A DNA stretch of 19,847 nt from Candidatus Wolframiiraptor sp. EX4484-121 (GCA_002255105.1 NJEK01000048.1:1-19847), one strand, 5' to 3'; shown: positions 1 to 8,026, numbered from the stretch's first letter. Notes: generated by a model not told the origin, from the sequence alone. A program made the numbers and translations.

Positions 1-171
1 TTCCTCGGAGAGATTCCGCTAGCCCCCGAGATCAGGGAGCGATCTGATACGGGAATCCCCCTCATAGTGGATTCGCCGGACTCCGAGCTGAGCCTGATGA
101 TGAAGGAGATAGCGAGGAGGGTTGCGGAGAGGGTGAGCTTGATAGCGAGGAAGAAGAGTGGGTCGGCATAG
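1..171 (+). CDS. Mrp/NBP35 family Fe-S carrier ATPase, C-terminal end (partial)
   Basis: The window opens inside a gene in frame 1; its last 56 residues are visible, ending at TAG 169-171. The stretch FLGEIPLAPEIRERSDTG followed by IPLIVDSPDSE matches the end of Mrp/NBP35 (ApbC) P-loop ATPases, where a conserved F-L-G-x-I-P-L-D-P-x-I-R segment closes the nucleotide-binding domain and is followed by an SP-S-type loop and an amphipathic helix. These proteins bind and transfer Fe-S clusters in the cytoplasm. The P-loop and any CxxC cluster site lie upstream of the window, so the assignment rests on the C-terminal signature only. The stop is followed directly by the promoter of the S30e gene. Confidence 0.75.
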   Translation, partial: FLGEIPLAPEIRERSDTGIPLIVDSPDSELSLMMKEIARRVAERVSLIARKKSGSA

Positions 172-172
172 G

Positions 173-182
173 TTTAAATTTA
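173..182 (+). promoter_or_regulatory. TATA box for the S30e gene
   Basis: TTTAAATTTA begins two bases after the upstream stop codon and is centred about 28 nt before the ATG at 205. That is the expected archaeal TATA-to-start spacing for an mRNA with almost no leader. Confidence 0.55.
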
Positions 183-204
183 GATCATCCGATCTAAGCG
201 TGGA

Positions 205-372
205 ATGCCGAGCCACGGATCGATAACTAAGGCTGGAAAGGTCAGGTCTCAAACCCCTAAGATCGAGGCAAAGCCTAGGAAGGGGATCATCCCGAGGCTG
301 AGAAATAGATATAACTTTGTCAAGAGGATTGTGGAAGCCCCTGAAGAGCCCACCCCCAGGCGGAGGCGATGA
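205..372 (+). CDS. rps30e: 30S ribosomal protein S30e (eS30)
   Basis: A 55-residue, strongly basic protein beginning [20 protein letters not shown], the characteristic start of archaeal S30e, then an Arg/Lys-rich middle with RNRYNFVKR. It is a component of the small ribosomal subunit shared by archaea and eukaryotes. In eukaryotes the same domain is made as a FUBI fusion; here it stands alone, as usual in archaea. The start is fixed by the family N-terminus and by a TATA box at the right distance; no Shine-Dalgarno is needed for a near-leaderless message. The C-terminus ([12 protein letters not shown]) is slightly longer than in many archaea. Confidence 0.93.
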   Translation: MPSHGSITKAGKVRSQTPKIEAKPRKGIIPRLRNRYNFVKRIVEAPEEPTPRRRR

Positions 373-442
373 ACCCCGGCCACCTACAGATCTACAATTC
401 TCTTCTAACAACTCTACCGGTCTCGCGTGAAGGACGCGGGAA

Positions 443-451
443 GCTTATATT
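443..451 (+). promoter_or_regulatory. possible TATA box, leader of the 560-769 gene
   Basis: GCTTATATT lies about 110 nt before the ATG at 560. If used, the transcript starts near 470 with a leader of about 90 nt, consistent with the gene having a real Shine-Dalgarno (GGGAGGAG, about 547-554). I found no recognisable RNA or ORF between 373 and 559. Confidence 0.3.
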
Positions 452-559
452 CGGCCCCTTTCGCGGTGAGCGGCTCAAGATCTGGAACGATTCCATTAAC
501 GACACGTCATAAGAGAGTTTTTGTAATGGGGGATGTAGGGTTGCTCGGGAGGAGATGCC

Positions 560-769
560 ATGGGTAGGATAGCGAAGGGGGTGAAGTGCTCGGTGATTGG
601 ATGCGACGAGCAGGCAGTTAAATCCATATCCGTTCAGAGGATTCCGCAATCCCTAAAGGTCGATGTAACTAGGGGTAGGGCTTATCTATGCCGGAGGCAT
701 TACAAGGAGTATAAGAAGCTGACGAGGGAGGAGAGGAGGGTGGAGAGATGGAGATATTCGCAGATATGA
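560..769 (+). CDS. small conserved archaeal zinc-binding protein
   Basis: A 69-residue basic protein. Visible metal ligands are C10 and C15 (KCSVIGC) and C44 and H47 (YLCRRHYKEYKK), giving a C-x4-C ... C-x2-H zinc site. The C-terminal third is a charged helix (LTREERRVERWRY). This pattern matches a short family found across Thermoproteota with no assigned function; ribosome or RNA association is only a guess from charge and size. The start is ATG 560: a strong GGGAGGAG lies just upstream, and the nearby ATG at 555 is out of frame. Confidence 0.8.
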   Translation: MGRIAKGVKCSVIGCDEQAVKSISVQRIPQSLKVDVTRGRAYLCRRHYKEYKKLTREERRVERWRYSQI

Positions 770-828
770 TCGAGACATTTTCGTCCATAACGTCTCACAG
801 ATCTCTGCGCGGATGGCTAAACGTTAAA

Positions 829-838
829 ACTAATATAT
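829..838 (+). promoter_or_regulatory. TATA box upstream of thrS
   Basis: An AT-rich element (ACTAATATAT) about 55 nt before the TTG start at 890 and the only TATA-like sequence in this gap. It implies a leader of about 28 nt holding the G-rich sequence (874-882) that can act as ribosome binding site. Confidence 0.45.
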
Positions 839-889
839 TCTTCTAGGAGTTTGAGGTGGAAGAGCGTTCTTGGTCGGGGGGCTTGATGG

Positions 890-2746
890 TTGAAGATTCT
901 ACAACTCCACGTCGACTATGTCGAGTATGAGCCCATCCAGCCCGAGGCCAAGATCTATGAAGAGGTCGAGAGGAAGAGGTATAGGTTTGAGGACGCCCTC
1001 TTACTCCTAACATGCGTGGAGGAGGACGACGATCCATCCATAGCTCAAAGAGTTGTCGACGACGCAGTTGAATTCATGGAGAAGCTGAAAGTAGGCAGGC
1101 TGGTAATCTATCCATATGCTCATCTAAGCGTCAAGCTTGCCTCGCCGAGCAAGGCCATAGAGGTACTTAAGAAGATCGGCGAGGTTGCCGAGAGGCGGGA
1201 TATAGAGGTCCATCGAGCCCCATTCGGATGGAATAAGAGGCTCATCATAGCGGTTAAGGGCCATCCCCTGGCCGAGCAGCTTAGAAGCTATGGCCCAGAG
1301 GCCGGGGCCGAGGAGGAGGTTCCGAGGGCTCTCCTAGTCGAGGAGAAGATCAGGTCGCACTGGTATATCCTAACCCCGGATGGGGAGATGATCCCAGTCG
1401 ATGAATACGATTTTGTAGGACGCAGAGGACTTGAGCTATTGACGAGATACGAGATAGCAAAGTCTAGGGCGGTCTTGGAGCAACCCCCTCACACGGCATT
1501 GATGAAGAAGCTCAAGATAGCGGACTATGAGCCCGCGAGCGATCCGGGGAACATGAGATGGCTCGCGAAGGGTAGGCTCATCAAGAGCCTCCTAGAGGAG
1601 TTCGTCACCCAGAAGGTTGTCGAGTATGGTGGGATAGAGGTCGAGACCCCGATCATGTACGACATGAGCCACCCAAGCCTCGAAAGATACCTGAATAGAT
1701 TTCCGGCTCGACAGTACGTGATCAAATCCGACCACAAGAAGTATTTTCTCAGATTCGCCGCATGCTTCGGACAATTCCTAATCGCCAAGGACATGCAGCT
1801 ATCCTACAGGCATCTCCCATTCTGGCTCTACGAGCTCACAAGATACAGCTTTAGGAGGGAGAAGAGCGGGGAGCTCGCCGGATTGAGGAGGCTTAGGGCG
1901 TTCACGATGCCCGACGCGCACGCGTTCTGCAGAGACCTGGAGCAGGCGAAGTCAGAGATGAGGAGGAGGCTTAAGCTGTGCATGGAGCTGATGGAGGGGG
2001 TTGGGTTGACGAGGGAGGATCTAGAGATGGCGATAAGGTTCACGAGAGACTTCTATGAGGAGAATAGGGAATTCATCTTCGAACTCGTCAGAGAATTCGG
2101 CAAACCCGTTCTCGCGGAAATGTGGGATGAGAGATTCTTTTACTTCGTTCTGAAATGGGAGTTCAACTTCATAGATGCGCAGGAGAAGGCGGCAGCCCTC
2201 TCAACAGATCAGATAGATGTCGAGAACGCGAGGCATTATGGAATAACCTATGTGGATGAAGATGGGAGTGAGAAGTATCCGATAATCCTCCACTGCTCTC
2301 CAAGCGGGGCTATCGAGAGGATAATCTACGCCCTCCTCGAAAAGGCGTATATGCGGATTCAGAGGGGTGGGAAGCCCATGCTCCCAACCTGGCTCTCGCC
2401 GACCCAGGTCAGGATAATTCCGGTGAGCGGAAAATATCTAAGCGATTGCGTCGAGCTTATGAAATACCTGGAGGGGAACAGGATTCGGGTGGATGTAGAC
2501 GACAGGGAGGAGAGCGTCGAGAAGAGGATAATGGAGGCCGAGACCGAGTGGATACCATACATAGTCGTCTTCGGGAAGAGGGAGAAGGAGTCTGGAAAAC
2601 TGAGCGTGAGGATCAGGGCGGATGGAAGGGTGGTCGAGATGAGGGCCGAGGAACTGGTTAAGAGGATAGGCGATGAGGTTAAGGATAAGCCCTTCAAACC
2701 TCTGCCCTTGCCAAAGCTTCTGTCGAGGCGGCCGATCTTCCCCTAG
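890..2746 (+). CDS. thrS: threonyl-tRNA synthetase, archaeal type with DTD-like editing domain
   Basis: A cytoplasmic class II synthetase charging tRNA-Thr, 618 residues. Residues 1 to about 140 are the archaeal editing domain related to D-aminoacyl-tRNA deacylase (starts MKILQLHVDYVEYE; YPYAHLS at 74-80; APFGWNKR at 110-117), which removes serine mischarged to tRNA-Thr. Residues about 200-500 are the catalytic core: motif 2 at 318-338 (RYSFRREKSG), likely zinc ligands C292, H344 and H468, and motif 3 GAIERIIYALLE at 473-484. Residues about 505-600 are the anticodon-binding domain. The start is TTG 890: the codon two before it is a stop (TGA 884-886), and the ATG at 886 is out of frame. The gene is single-copy in the window and complete. 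Confidence 0.96.
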   Translation: MKILQLHVDYVEYEPIQPEAKIYEEVERKRYRFEDALLLLTCVEEDDDPSIAQRVVDDAVEFMEKLKVGRLVIYPYAHLSVKLASPSKAIEVLKKIGEVAERRDIEVHRAPFGWNKRLIIAVKGHPLAEQLRSYGPEAGAEEEVPRALLVEEKIRSHWYILTPDGEMIPVDEYDFVGRRGLELLTRYEIAKSRAVLEQPPHTALMKKLKIADYEPASDPGNMRWLAKGRLIKSLLEEFVTQKVVEYGGIEVETPIMYDMSHPSLERYLNRFPARQYVIKSDHKKYFLRFAACFGQFLIAKDMQLSYRHLPFWLYELTRYSFRREKSGELAGLRRLRAFTMPDAHAFCRDLEQAKSEMRRRLKLCMELMEGVGLTREDLEMAIRFTRDFYEENREFIFELVREFGKPVLAEMWDERFFYFVLKWEFNFIDAQEKAAALSTDQIDVENARHYGITYVDEDGSEKYPIILHCSPSGAIERIIYALLEKAYMRIQRGGKPMLPTWLSPTQVRIIPVSGKYLSDCVELMKYLEGNRIRVDVDDREESVEKRIMEAETEWIPYIVVFGKREKESGKLSVRIRADGRVVEMRAEELVKRIGDEVKDKPFKPLPLPKLLSRRPIFP

Positions 2747-2755
2747 CAGGCAACA

Positions 2756-2766
2756 TCTATTTTACC
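2756..2766 (+). promoter_or_regulatory. TATA box for the SDH-family protease gene
   Basis: TCTATTTTACC is centred about 27 nt upstream of the ATG at 2788, the spacing expected for a leaderless message; no Shine-Dalgarno is visible before that ATG. Confidence 0.5.
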
Positions 2767-2787
2767 ATCTGAGCTGAGTTATAGTGC

Positions 2788-3663
2788 ATGGACGGAGGAG
2801 TGGATATAGGCTTCCTCTTCTGGCTCTTCCTGATCCTGGCGATCTTCCTATGGCCTCAATACAGGATGAAAGCTCTCCAAGGCGCTAGGCTGAGCTTGAT
2901 CAGGAAGCTTGAGAGGAGGATCAAGGGAAGGGTTGTGACGATGATCCATAGGCAGGAGAGGATAGGGTTATTCGGGATACCATTCTACAGGTATATCGAC
3001 ATCGAGGACTCCGAGCAGGTCTTGAGGGCAATCAGGATGACGCCCCCGGAGATGCCGCTAGCTATAGTGATCCACACTCCTGGAGGATTGGTCTTGGCCG
3101 CCGCCCAGATAGCCCTAGCGTTAAAGGATCATAAGGCCAAGACGATAGCGATAATCCCGCACTACGCGATGAGCGGTGGAACCCTGATAGCCTTGGCGGC
3201 CGATGAGATCTGGATGGATCCGCACGCGGTTCTGGGCCCGGTGGACCCGCAGATAAGCGACCCACATAGAGGAGGTATCCCGGCGGTATCGATCATCAAG
3301 GCCATCAAGGAGAAGGGTAGGGATAAGGTCAAGGAGGAGTATCTGGTCTTGGCGGATATAGCCGAGAAGGCCGTGAAGCAGATGGAGGATCTCGTCTACA
3401 CCCTGACCAAGGATAAGCTTGGAGATGAGAAGGCCAGGGAGCTCGCTAGGATAATGGTTGAGGGTAGGTGGACACACGACTACCCGATAACGTGCGATCA
3501 GGCGATGAAGCTTGGACTGAATATTAAGACCGAGATACCCAATGAGATCTACAAGCTCATGGACCTATATCCTCAGCCCCCGTCGATAAGGCCCAGCGTC
3601 GAGTTCATCCCAGCCCCATACATGCCTCCGACACCGACTAGGAGAACCCAAGAGACTAGATGA
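2788..3663 (+). CDS. membrane-anchored ClpP-class serine protease (SDH/SppA-like)
   Basis: 291 residues. Residues about 8-23 are a single hydrophobic N-terminal segment (GFLFWLFLILAIFLWP), so the protein should be membrane-anchored. Residues about 85-200 show the crotonase/ClpP fold of the SDH (serine dehydrogenase proteinase) family: IHTPGG at 95-100 forms the oxyanion loop, YAMSGGT at 126-132 carries the likely nucleophile S129, and ADEIWMDPHAVLGPVDPQ at 138-155 is the conserved segment that follows. SppA/Clp-class relatives cleave membrane or signal peptides; the substrate here is unknown. The proline-rich tail (PAPYMPPTPTRR) is typical of archaeal members. The gene is intact and appears to be transcribed alone. 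Confidence 0.85.
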   Translation: MDGGVDIGFLFWLFLILAIFLWPQYRMKALQGARLSLIRKLERRIKGRVVTMIHRQERIGLFGIPFYRYIDIEDSEQVLRAIRMTPPEMPLAIVIHTPGGLVLAAAQIALALKDHKAKTIAIIPHYAMSGGTLIALAADEIWMDPHAVLGPVDPQISDPHRGGIPAVSIIKAIKEKGRDKVKEEYLVLADIAEKAVKQMEDLVYTLTKDKLGDEKARELARIMVEGRWTHDYPITCDQAMKLGLNIKTEIPNEIYKLMDLYPQPPSIRPSVEFIPAPYMPPTPTRRTQETR

Positions 3664-3708
3664 AGCCGGAAACACTTGATTGCGATAAGAGATGAGGAGG
3701 GCTCGGAG

Positions 3709-3833
3709 ATGGTTAAGGTCGTTAAGCGCGATGGGAGAGAAGAGGGGTTCATTTCAGAGAAGGTTGTGGTGAGTTGCTTAAAGGCGGGGCAACTCCTGAG
3801 GCCGCCAGAAGGATAGCGAGGATAATTGAGTGA
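3709..3833 (+). pseudogene. ATP-cone domain protein, frameshifted remnant
   Basis: ATG 3709 opens a 35-codon frame, MVKVVKRDGREEGFISEKVV..., with the opening signature of ATP-cone domains (the nucleotide-sensing domain of ribonucleotide reductase and NrdR): V-K-R-D-G-R followed by a phenylalanine and E-K. At the G-run in 3786-3789 the conserved continuation ATPEAARRIARIIE moves to another frame (GCA from 3789, ending TGA 3831-3833), while the original frame stops at TAG 3814-3816. Restoring one G would join the halves as KAG-ATPEAARRIA. Even so, only about 42 residues exist against about 90 for a complete ATP-cone, so the 3' half is also missing. Possible explanations are a decayed gene or a consensus error plus a truncated gene. 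Confidence 0.6.
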
Positions 3834-3861
3834 ACGTGGATTGAGCGATAAGCATAGAACA

Positions 3862-3870
3862 GTTTATCTA
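3862..3870 (+). promoter_or_regulatory. TATA box for the radical SAM operon
   Basis: GTTTATCTA centred about 33 nt before ATG 3899; plausible promoter for the radical SAM and metallo-beta-lactamase genes. Confidence 0.45.
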
Positions 3871-3898
3871 AGGGCGAGTCCACCTTAACTCGGACAAG

Positions 3899-4861
3899 AT
3901 GGTTGAAATCGTCTTCGGACCCGTTCCATCGAGGAGGCTTGGAAAGTCCCTTGGAATAAATAACATCCCGCCTCCGAAGAGGTGCTCATATTCATGCATA
4001 TACTGTCAGCTCGGCGCGACTAAGGTTCTCACGATTGAGAGGAGGCGATTCTACGATACAGAGATCTTGAGGAGGGAGTTGAGCGAGAAGCTCTCGGAAA
4101 TAGATGAAGATGAATTGGATTACATCACCTTCGTCCCAGATGGTGAGCCGACTCTCGACGAATCCCTAAGCAAGCACGTGGAGGCCGTCAAGGAGCTTTC
4201 GGATAAGCCGATAGCGATCCTGACAAACTCCACCCTAATCTCCAATGAAGATGTTAAAAGAGATCTAATGAGGTTCGATCTCGTGTCGATAAAGCTCGAC
4301 GCAGCCTCCGAGGGCGTCTGGAAGAGGATAAACAGACCTCATCCATCCCTGAGCCTGAGGGAGATTCTTGATGGGATGAGGGTCTTTAGGAGGGATTTTC
4401 CGGGAAAGCTCATATCCGAGACCATGCTGATAGATGGGGTGAACTCGGAGAGGTCTGAGATCGAGCGGATCGCCGACGAGCTTTCAAGGATAGAGCCTGA
4501 TAAGGCATATATAGCCATACCAACCCGCCCACCGGCCGAGAGCTGGGTCAAGCCGGCGGATGAGGAGAAGCTCGTGGAATCCTATGAGATATTCTCCGAA
4601 TCCTTGGGCAGGGATAGGGTTGAGCTCCTGATAGGGTATGAGGGGGCGGGATTCAGGATTGGGGGAGATTTCATTAAGGATCTTCTAAGTATAGCATCCA
4701 TCCACCCCATAAGACTCGATTACGTTCATCAAATGCTCTCAAAATTCGTCCATAACCCAGATGAGCTCATCGAGAGGCTGATAGATTTGGGCGAGATCAG
4801 GTTGATTGAGTATCGTGGGAGAGCATTCCTCGTTAGGAGGCGTGAAATACGTGAGGACTAA
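3899..4861 (+). CDS. radical SAM protein (COG0731-type)
   Basis: 320 residues. The start FGPVPSRRLGKSLGI (6-20) is the signature of a widespread radical SAM group annotated as Fe-S oxidoreductase. The 4Fe-4S site is C29-x3-C33-x2-C36 (RCSYSCIYCQ), which coordinates S-adenosylmethionine. FVPDGEPTL at about 80-88 is the usual GE-type SAM-binding motif, and VSIKLDAA at about 124-131 continues the partial TIM barrel. The C-terminal 60-70 residues look like a winged-helix-type extension. The substrate is unknown. The group is distantly related to TYW1, but the TYW1 N-terminus is absent. The end overlaps the next gene by 11 nt, suggesting one operon. Confidence 0.85.
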   Translation: MVEIVFGPVPSRRLGKSLGINNIPPPKRCSYSCIYCQLGATKVLTIERRRFYDTEILRRELSEKLSEIDEDELDYITFVPDGEPTLDESLSKHVEAVKELSDKPIAILTNSTLISNEDVKRDLMRFDLVSIKLDAASEGVWKRINRPHPSLSLREILDGMRVFRRDFPGKLISETMLIDGVNSERSEIERIADELSRIEPDKAYIAIPTRPPAESWVKPADEEKLVESYEIFSESLGRDRVELLIGYEGAGFRIGGDFIKDLLSIASIHPIRLDYVHQMLSKFVHNPDELIERLIDLGEIRLIEYRGRAFLVRRREIRED

Positions 4862-5693
4862 GCTTAAATTCCTCATAGTAGCAGTTATCTTGATAAGCTT
4901 GTCAGCCGGAGCACTCATGCTTGGTGGTCAGAGAGGAGAGGTTAAGACTGAGGCTAAAACTATTCAAATAGGATCTGTGGAGGAGGTTAAGCTGATAGTC
5001 GTAGTCGACAATTATCCAGATAGCGGGCTCAAGACGGCATGGGGGCTGAGCATCTTAGCGAAGACCCCTAAGAACACAATACTATTCGACACCGGCCCGG
5101 ATCCAAATGTTCTCAGAGATAACCTCAAGAAGCTTAAGGTGGATCCCAGTGAGATAGATTTCGTCGTGATCTCGCACGAGCACTGGGATCACGTCGGCGG
5201 ACTCTCATACATCGCAAAGGTCAGACCCGGATTAAAGGTGTATGTTCCGAAGGGCGCCGCGGGGAGGATTGGAGTCCATGGACTAGACATCGAGGAGGTC
5301 GGCGAGACGATGAAGGTGGCCGAGGGGGTAGCTGTGATAGGATGGCTCTATGGCCCGCCGGCCGAGGAGGCCTTAGCAATAAACGTCGAGGGTAGGGGGC
5401 TCGTCATCCTCGTCGGATGTAGCCATCCAGGTGTTGCCAACATAGTCGCCAAGGCGAAAAATGACTTAGGAGTCAAGCCCTACCTAGTCTTAGGGGGATT
5501 CCACATGAGGGGGGCGTCGGAGTTAACGTGTAGGGAGACGGTTAAGCGCTTAATAGAGCTTGGAACTGAGAGGATAGCGCCGATCCACTGCAGCGGCGAT
5601 ATGATAAGATCCATCCTAGAGAGGGAGTATTCCCGAAACTGGCTTAAATGTCATGTCGGGAGCGTGATAAACGTCTCAGCGAGCGCTCCATAA
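4851..5693 (+). CDS. membrane-anchored metallo-beta-lactamase-fold hydrolase (COG1237, dihydropterin-type)
   Basis: 280 residues from GTG 4851. Residues about 6-25 are a hydrophobic signal/anchor segment (KFLIVAVILISLSAGALML), so the domain is probably outside the membrane. The metal motif is HEHWDH at 109-114, with further histidines in GCSHPG (H192), GGFHM (H218) and PIHCSG (H246). The combination VVDNYPDSG, TAWGLSILA, ILFDTGPDP, GCSHPGVANIV and PIHCSG is typical of COG1237, whose members include proteins named 7,8-dihydropterin-6-yl-methyl-4-(beta-D-ribofuranosyl)aminobenzene-phosphate synthase; that name should not be taken as proof of the reaction. GGAGG (4836-4840) is 10 nt before GTG 4851 but only 1 nt before GTG 4842, so I prefer 4851. 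Confidence 0.82.
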   Translation: MRTKLKFLIVAVILISLSAGALMLGGQRGEVKTEAKTIQIGSVEEVKLIVVVDNYPDSGLKTAWGLSILAKTPKNTILFDTGPDPNVLRDNLKKLKVDPSEIDFVVISHEHWDHVGGLSYIAKVRPGLKVYVPKGAAGRIGVHGLDIEEVGETMKVAEGVAVIGWLYGPPAEEALAINVEGRGLVILVGCSHPGVANIVAKAKNDLGVKPYLVLGGFHMRGASELTCRETVKRLIELGTERIAPIHCSGDMIRSILEREYSRNWLKCHVGSVINVSASAP

Positions 5694-5743
5694 AAAGATC
5701 TGACCGCAAGATTTTTCCTCCACGAAGACGGGGGTTAAACCGA

Positions 5744-5932
5744 ATGAGGAGCGGCGTGAAGATCCTAGGCATACTTATGATGATGTTGCTCCTCCAGTCA
5801 ACGATGATCACATGCTTAGCTGAGCAGCATCCCCCCAAGATCCCAGTGAGGGTTGAGGGTCCAACGGCATCATCCCCCACCACACCTCCTACGAATGTAG
5901 ATATGAGCCGATATCGGGGGATATGGTTTTGA
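5744..5932 (+). CDS. signal-peptide ORF, probable N-terminus of the following surface protein
   Basis: 62 codons from ATG 5744. The translation starts MRSGVKILGILMMMLLLQST, a textbook Sec signal (basic n-region, hydrophobic core), then MITCLAEQHPPK as a possible cleavage region and a Pro/Thr/Ser linker (ASSPTTPPTN). It ends at TGA 5930-5932, overlapping the start of the large ORF at 5923 in another frame. On its own it would be a secreted 30-40-residue peptide. The body encoded next has a C-terminal membrane anchor but no signal of its own, so the two almost certainly belong to one protein. Confidence 0.6.
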   Translation: MRSGVKILGILMMMLLLQSTMITCLAEQHPPKIPVRVEGPTASSPTTPPTNVDMSRYRGIWF

Positions 5933-7884
5933 TGAGATGCCGTGGGGAGATCGGACCGGAGCCCGGGGGTCTAGAAGATCTGCCCGAAGAGTTTAGGGGT
6001 AGGCTTGGTGAGCTGAAGCTCTCGATAGGTTATGTCGAGAAGTTCACTAGGAGCGGGCCGGCATATGATGGAGTGTTCACGATATTCGTTCCAGAGACTC
6101 TTCACATAAATGGATCATTTAAGGCGCTCGATGGCATAGGACCTATGGAGTCGAGCTTAAGGCTTCACGCAAACATAACATTATGGTACTCCGAGCTTAA
6201 CATGACCAGAGCCGACGTTGAGCAGCTGGTTAAACAGTTTCCATCCGTCAAGGGGTTCGTGGTGGCGCTTATCGAGAAGCTCACCGAGGGTGAGGTGAGG
6301 ATCTCAGACCTAGCCCTAAAGCCCGTCGAGATAGGCGATGAGAGGGCCGAGCTAAAACTCCTCTTCGAATCTAGGGGAGACTTCTATGAGGGGCTCGCCA
6401 GATTCGTGGAAAAATTACCCGAATTCCTTAAGTATACGAAGCCTCCAATAGAGGGAGGATTTAAGCCCGAGATACCTCCAGAGGTCGCCGAGGCATTCAG
6501 GGGGATCGCCAAATATGTGAGGGAGCTGAGAGATGTCAGATATGAGTATGCGGTTCCGATGAGCGGGAACTTCTCCGCATCTTGGAATGGAGTCGACACG
6601 ATTTTCAGAATTAATTCGTCAACGATCTATAAGGGGGATCTAGACAAGCAGTTCACGGAGATCCTCAGAATAGAGTGTAGGATGTTGGAAGAGGTTCTGA
6701 GGCTCATGAGCAGGGAGGTGGGGGAGGAGCAAGCCGAGACCATGGAGAAGATATTAGATCTGGCAATTAAGTCGGAGTATAGGTTTAGCGAGTCGGGCTT
6801 CAAGGTCTCGACGAAGATGAATGAGCTCGGTGAAACTGTGACGGAGCTGAGGTTCCGAGATCTATGGGTTAAGCCCGAGGATCTCAAGGAGCTATTTTGG
6901 ATGATCGAATACATCTCTAGGGTGAGTCCTCAAGAAGACTTACATCTAACGATGGAGTCTGGAGCGACTCAGGATAAGCTCACGCTAATAAAAATATCCC
7001 CGGAGATACTTTCGGCCGCAAAGCCTATCAGGGAGACTAGATACTCATCGACTTGGAAGCTCTTCAACCTACCATTCCGTAAACTGGAGGTCGAGGTCTC
7101 GGAGAATCCATGGAGGGTGGCAGACCTAAACTACACCGAATATCGGGCCGAGTTTAAGGGTGTCGAGCACGTGATTGAGGTAGCGTCGAACTCGACGATA
7201 GCCTCCATCAAGCCGCTCACGAATGGGTTGGAGATCTTGGTCTCGGGCAGGGCTGGAAGACTTGGGGCCATGAACTTAACGATACCGAAGAACGCGGTGG
7301 ATGGAGCGATCGTGGCGGCCATGGATGGCAGGCCACTGAAAGCGAGGATGGGGATGTCGGAGGACAGATATTGGATATATTTGACGTATATCCATAGCCT
7401 GAGGAAGATAAGGATCTTGTGGGCTAAACCCGAAATCACGATCATGGTTGCAGAGCGGGGAAAACCAGCTTCTCAGCTGGAGGGGCCGAAGGTATGTCAT
7501 GGAGCGAGCATCGCGGAGCTTACGATAAGGGCTGGAGAGGAGGTGGAGGTGCTCGGATGGATAACAGTCCTCGGAAGACCCTTAGAAGGCGTTAAGGTGG
7601 ACATCCTATTGGATGGGGTTCCCGTGAAGTCTATCACGACCTCGGCCAATGGATCATTTAGGATGCCCATAAAGCTTGAGGGGGAAAAGACCTATGAGAT
7701 TAACGCTCGATGCAAGTTCTTGGATAGGGAGTTCTATGGGGAGCCGGTGAAAGTCAGGACCTACATCCCGATCTATCAGAAACCATTGCTCGTCATGATG
7801 ATCGCGGTGGTGGCTGTAGTAGCGATGATCGCGGTGTTAATCATCTGGAGGACGAGGCGGATTCTCAGCCAGATCAAAGCCTAA
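5923..7884 (+). CDS. large cell-surface protein with C-terminal membrane anchor
   Basis: 653 codons from ATG 5923. No enzyme motif is recognisable. Residues about 15-510 are mixed alpha/beta with many N-glycosylation sequons (NGS, NIT, NMT, NFS, NSS, NST, NLT), fitting an extracellular domain. Residues about 525-610 resemble an Ig-like or carboxypeptidase-regulatory-like beta domain (GRPLEGVKVDILLDGVPVKS ... SANGSFRMPI). Residues about 620-643 are one hydrophobic helix (LLVMMIAVVAVVAMIAVLII) followed by RTRR, a stop-transfer anchor. That topology requires an N-terminal signal peptide, which exists just upstream but in frame 2 while this ORF is in frame 1. The ATG at 5923 is therefore probably not the true start. 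Function unknown; S-layer-associated or adhesion-like protein is an inference. Confidence 0.7.
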   Translation: MVLMRCRGEIGPEPGGLEDLPEEFRGRLGELKLSIGYVEKFTRSGPAYDGVFTIFVPETLHINGSFKALDGIGPMESSLRLHANITLWYSELNMTRADVEQLVKQFPSVKGFVVALIEKLTEGEVRISDLALKPVEIGDERAELKLLFESRGDFYEGLARFVEKLPEFLKYTKPPIEGGFKPEIPPEVAEAFRGIAKYVRELRDVRYEYAVPMSGNFSASWNGVDTIFRINSSTIYKGDLDKQFTEILRIECRMLEEVLRLMSREVGEEQAETMEKILDLAIKSEYRFSESGFKVSTKMNELGETVTELRFRDLWVKPEDLKELFWMIEYISRVSPQEDLHLTMESGATQDKLTLIKISPEILSAAKPIRETRYSSTWKLFNLPFRKLEVEVSENPWRVADLNYTEYRAEFKGVEHVIEVASNSTIASIKPLTNGLEILVSGRAGRLGAMNLTIPKNAVDGAIVAAMDGRPLKARMGMSEDRYWIYLTYIHSLRKIRILWAKPEITIMVAERGKPASQLEGPKVCHGASIAELTIRAGEEVEVLGWITVLGRPLEGVKVDILLDGVPVKSITTSANGSFRMPIKLEGEKTYEINARCKFLDREFYGEPVKVRTYIPIYQKPLLVMMIAVVAVVAMIAVLIIWRTRRILSQIKA

Positions 7885-8018
7885 GATTGATGCCGTCAAC
7901 CAACCCAAGAAGCCCATATAGCAAGATAGCTCGGAAACGGTTCATGGAGATCGAGGGGGAGTTTCGCCGAACCTATGGCTGATGATCGCCTCCATTACAA
8001 AACTCTTTGCGGCTCAAT

Positions 8019-8026
8019 CCTTATTT
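8019..8026 (+). promoter_or_regulatory. TATA box for the BtpA-family gene
   Basis: CCTTATTT lies 24-26 nt upstream of ATG 8046, within what would be coding sequence if the earlier in-frame TTG (8007) were used. Its position argues for ATG 8046 and a leaderless transcript. Confidence 0.5.

Noticed and set aside
4806..4850. Earlier TTG start (4806) for the metallo-beta-lactamase protein.
   Set aside because: It would place 15 extra polar residues before the membrane segment, lies deep in the previous gene, and has no ribosome binding site; GTG 4851 has GGAGG at good spacing.
7880..7975. Possible C/D box small RNA between the surface protein and the BtpA gene (ATTGATG near 7884 and GGCTGATGA near 7977).
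   Set aside because: No proper C'/D' pair, terminal stem or guide-like spacing; the boxes are too degenerate to support.
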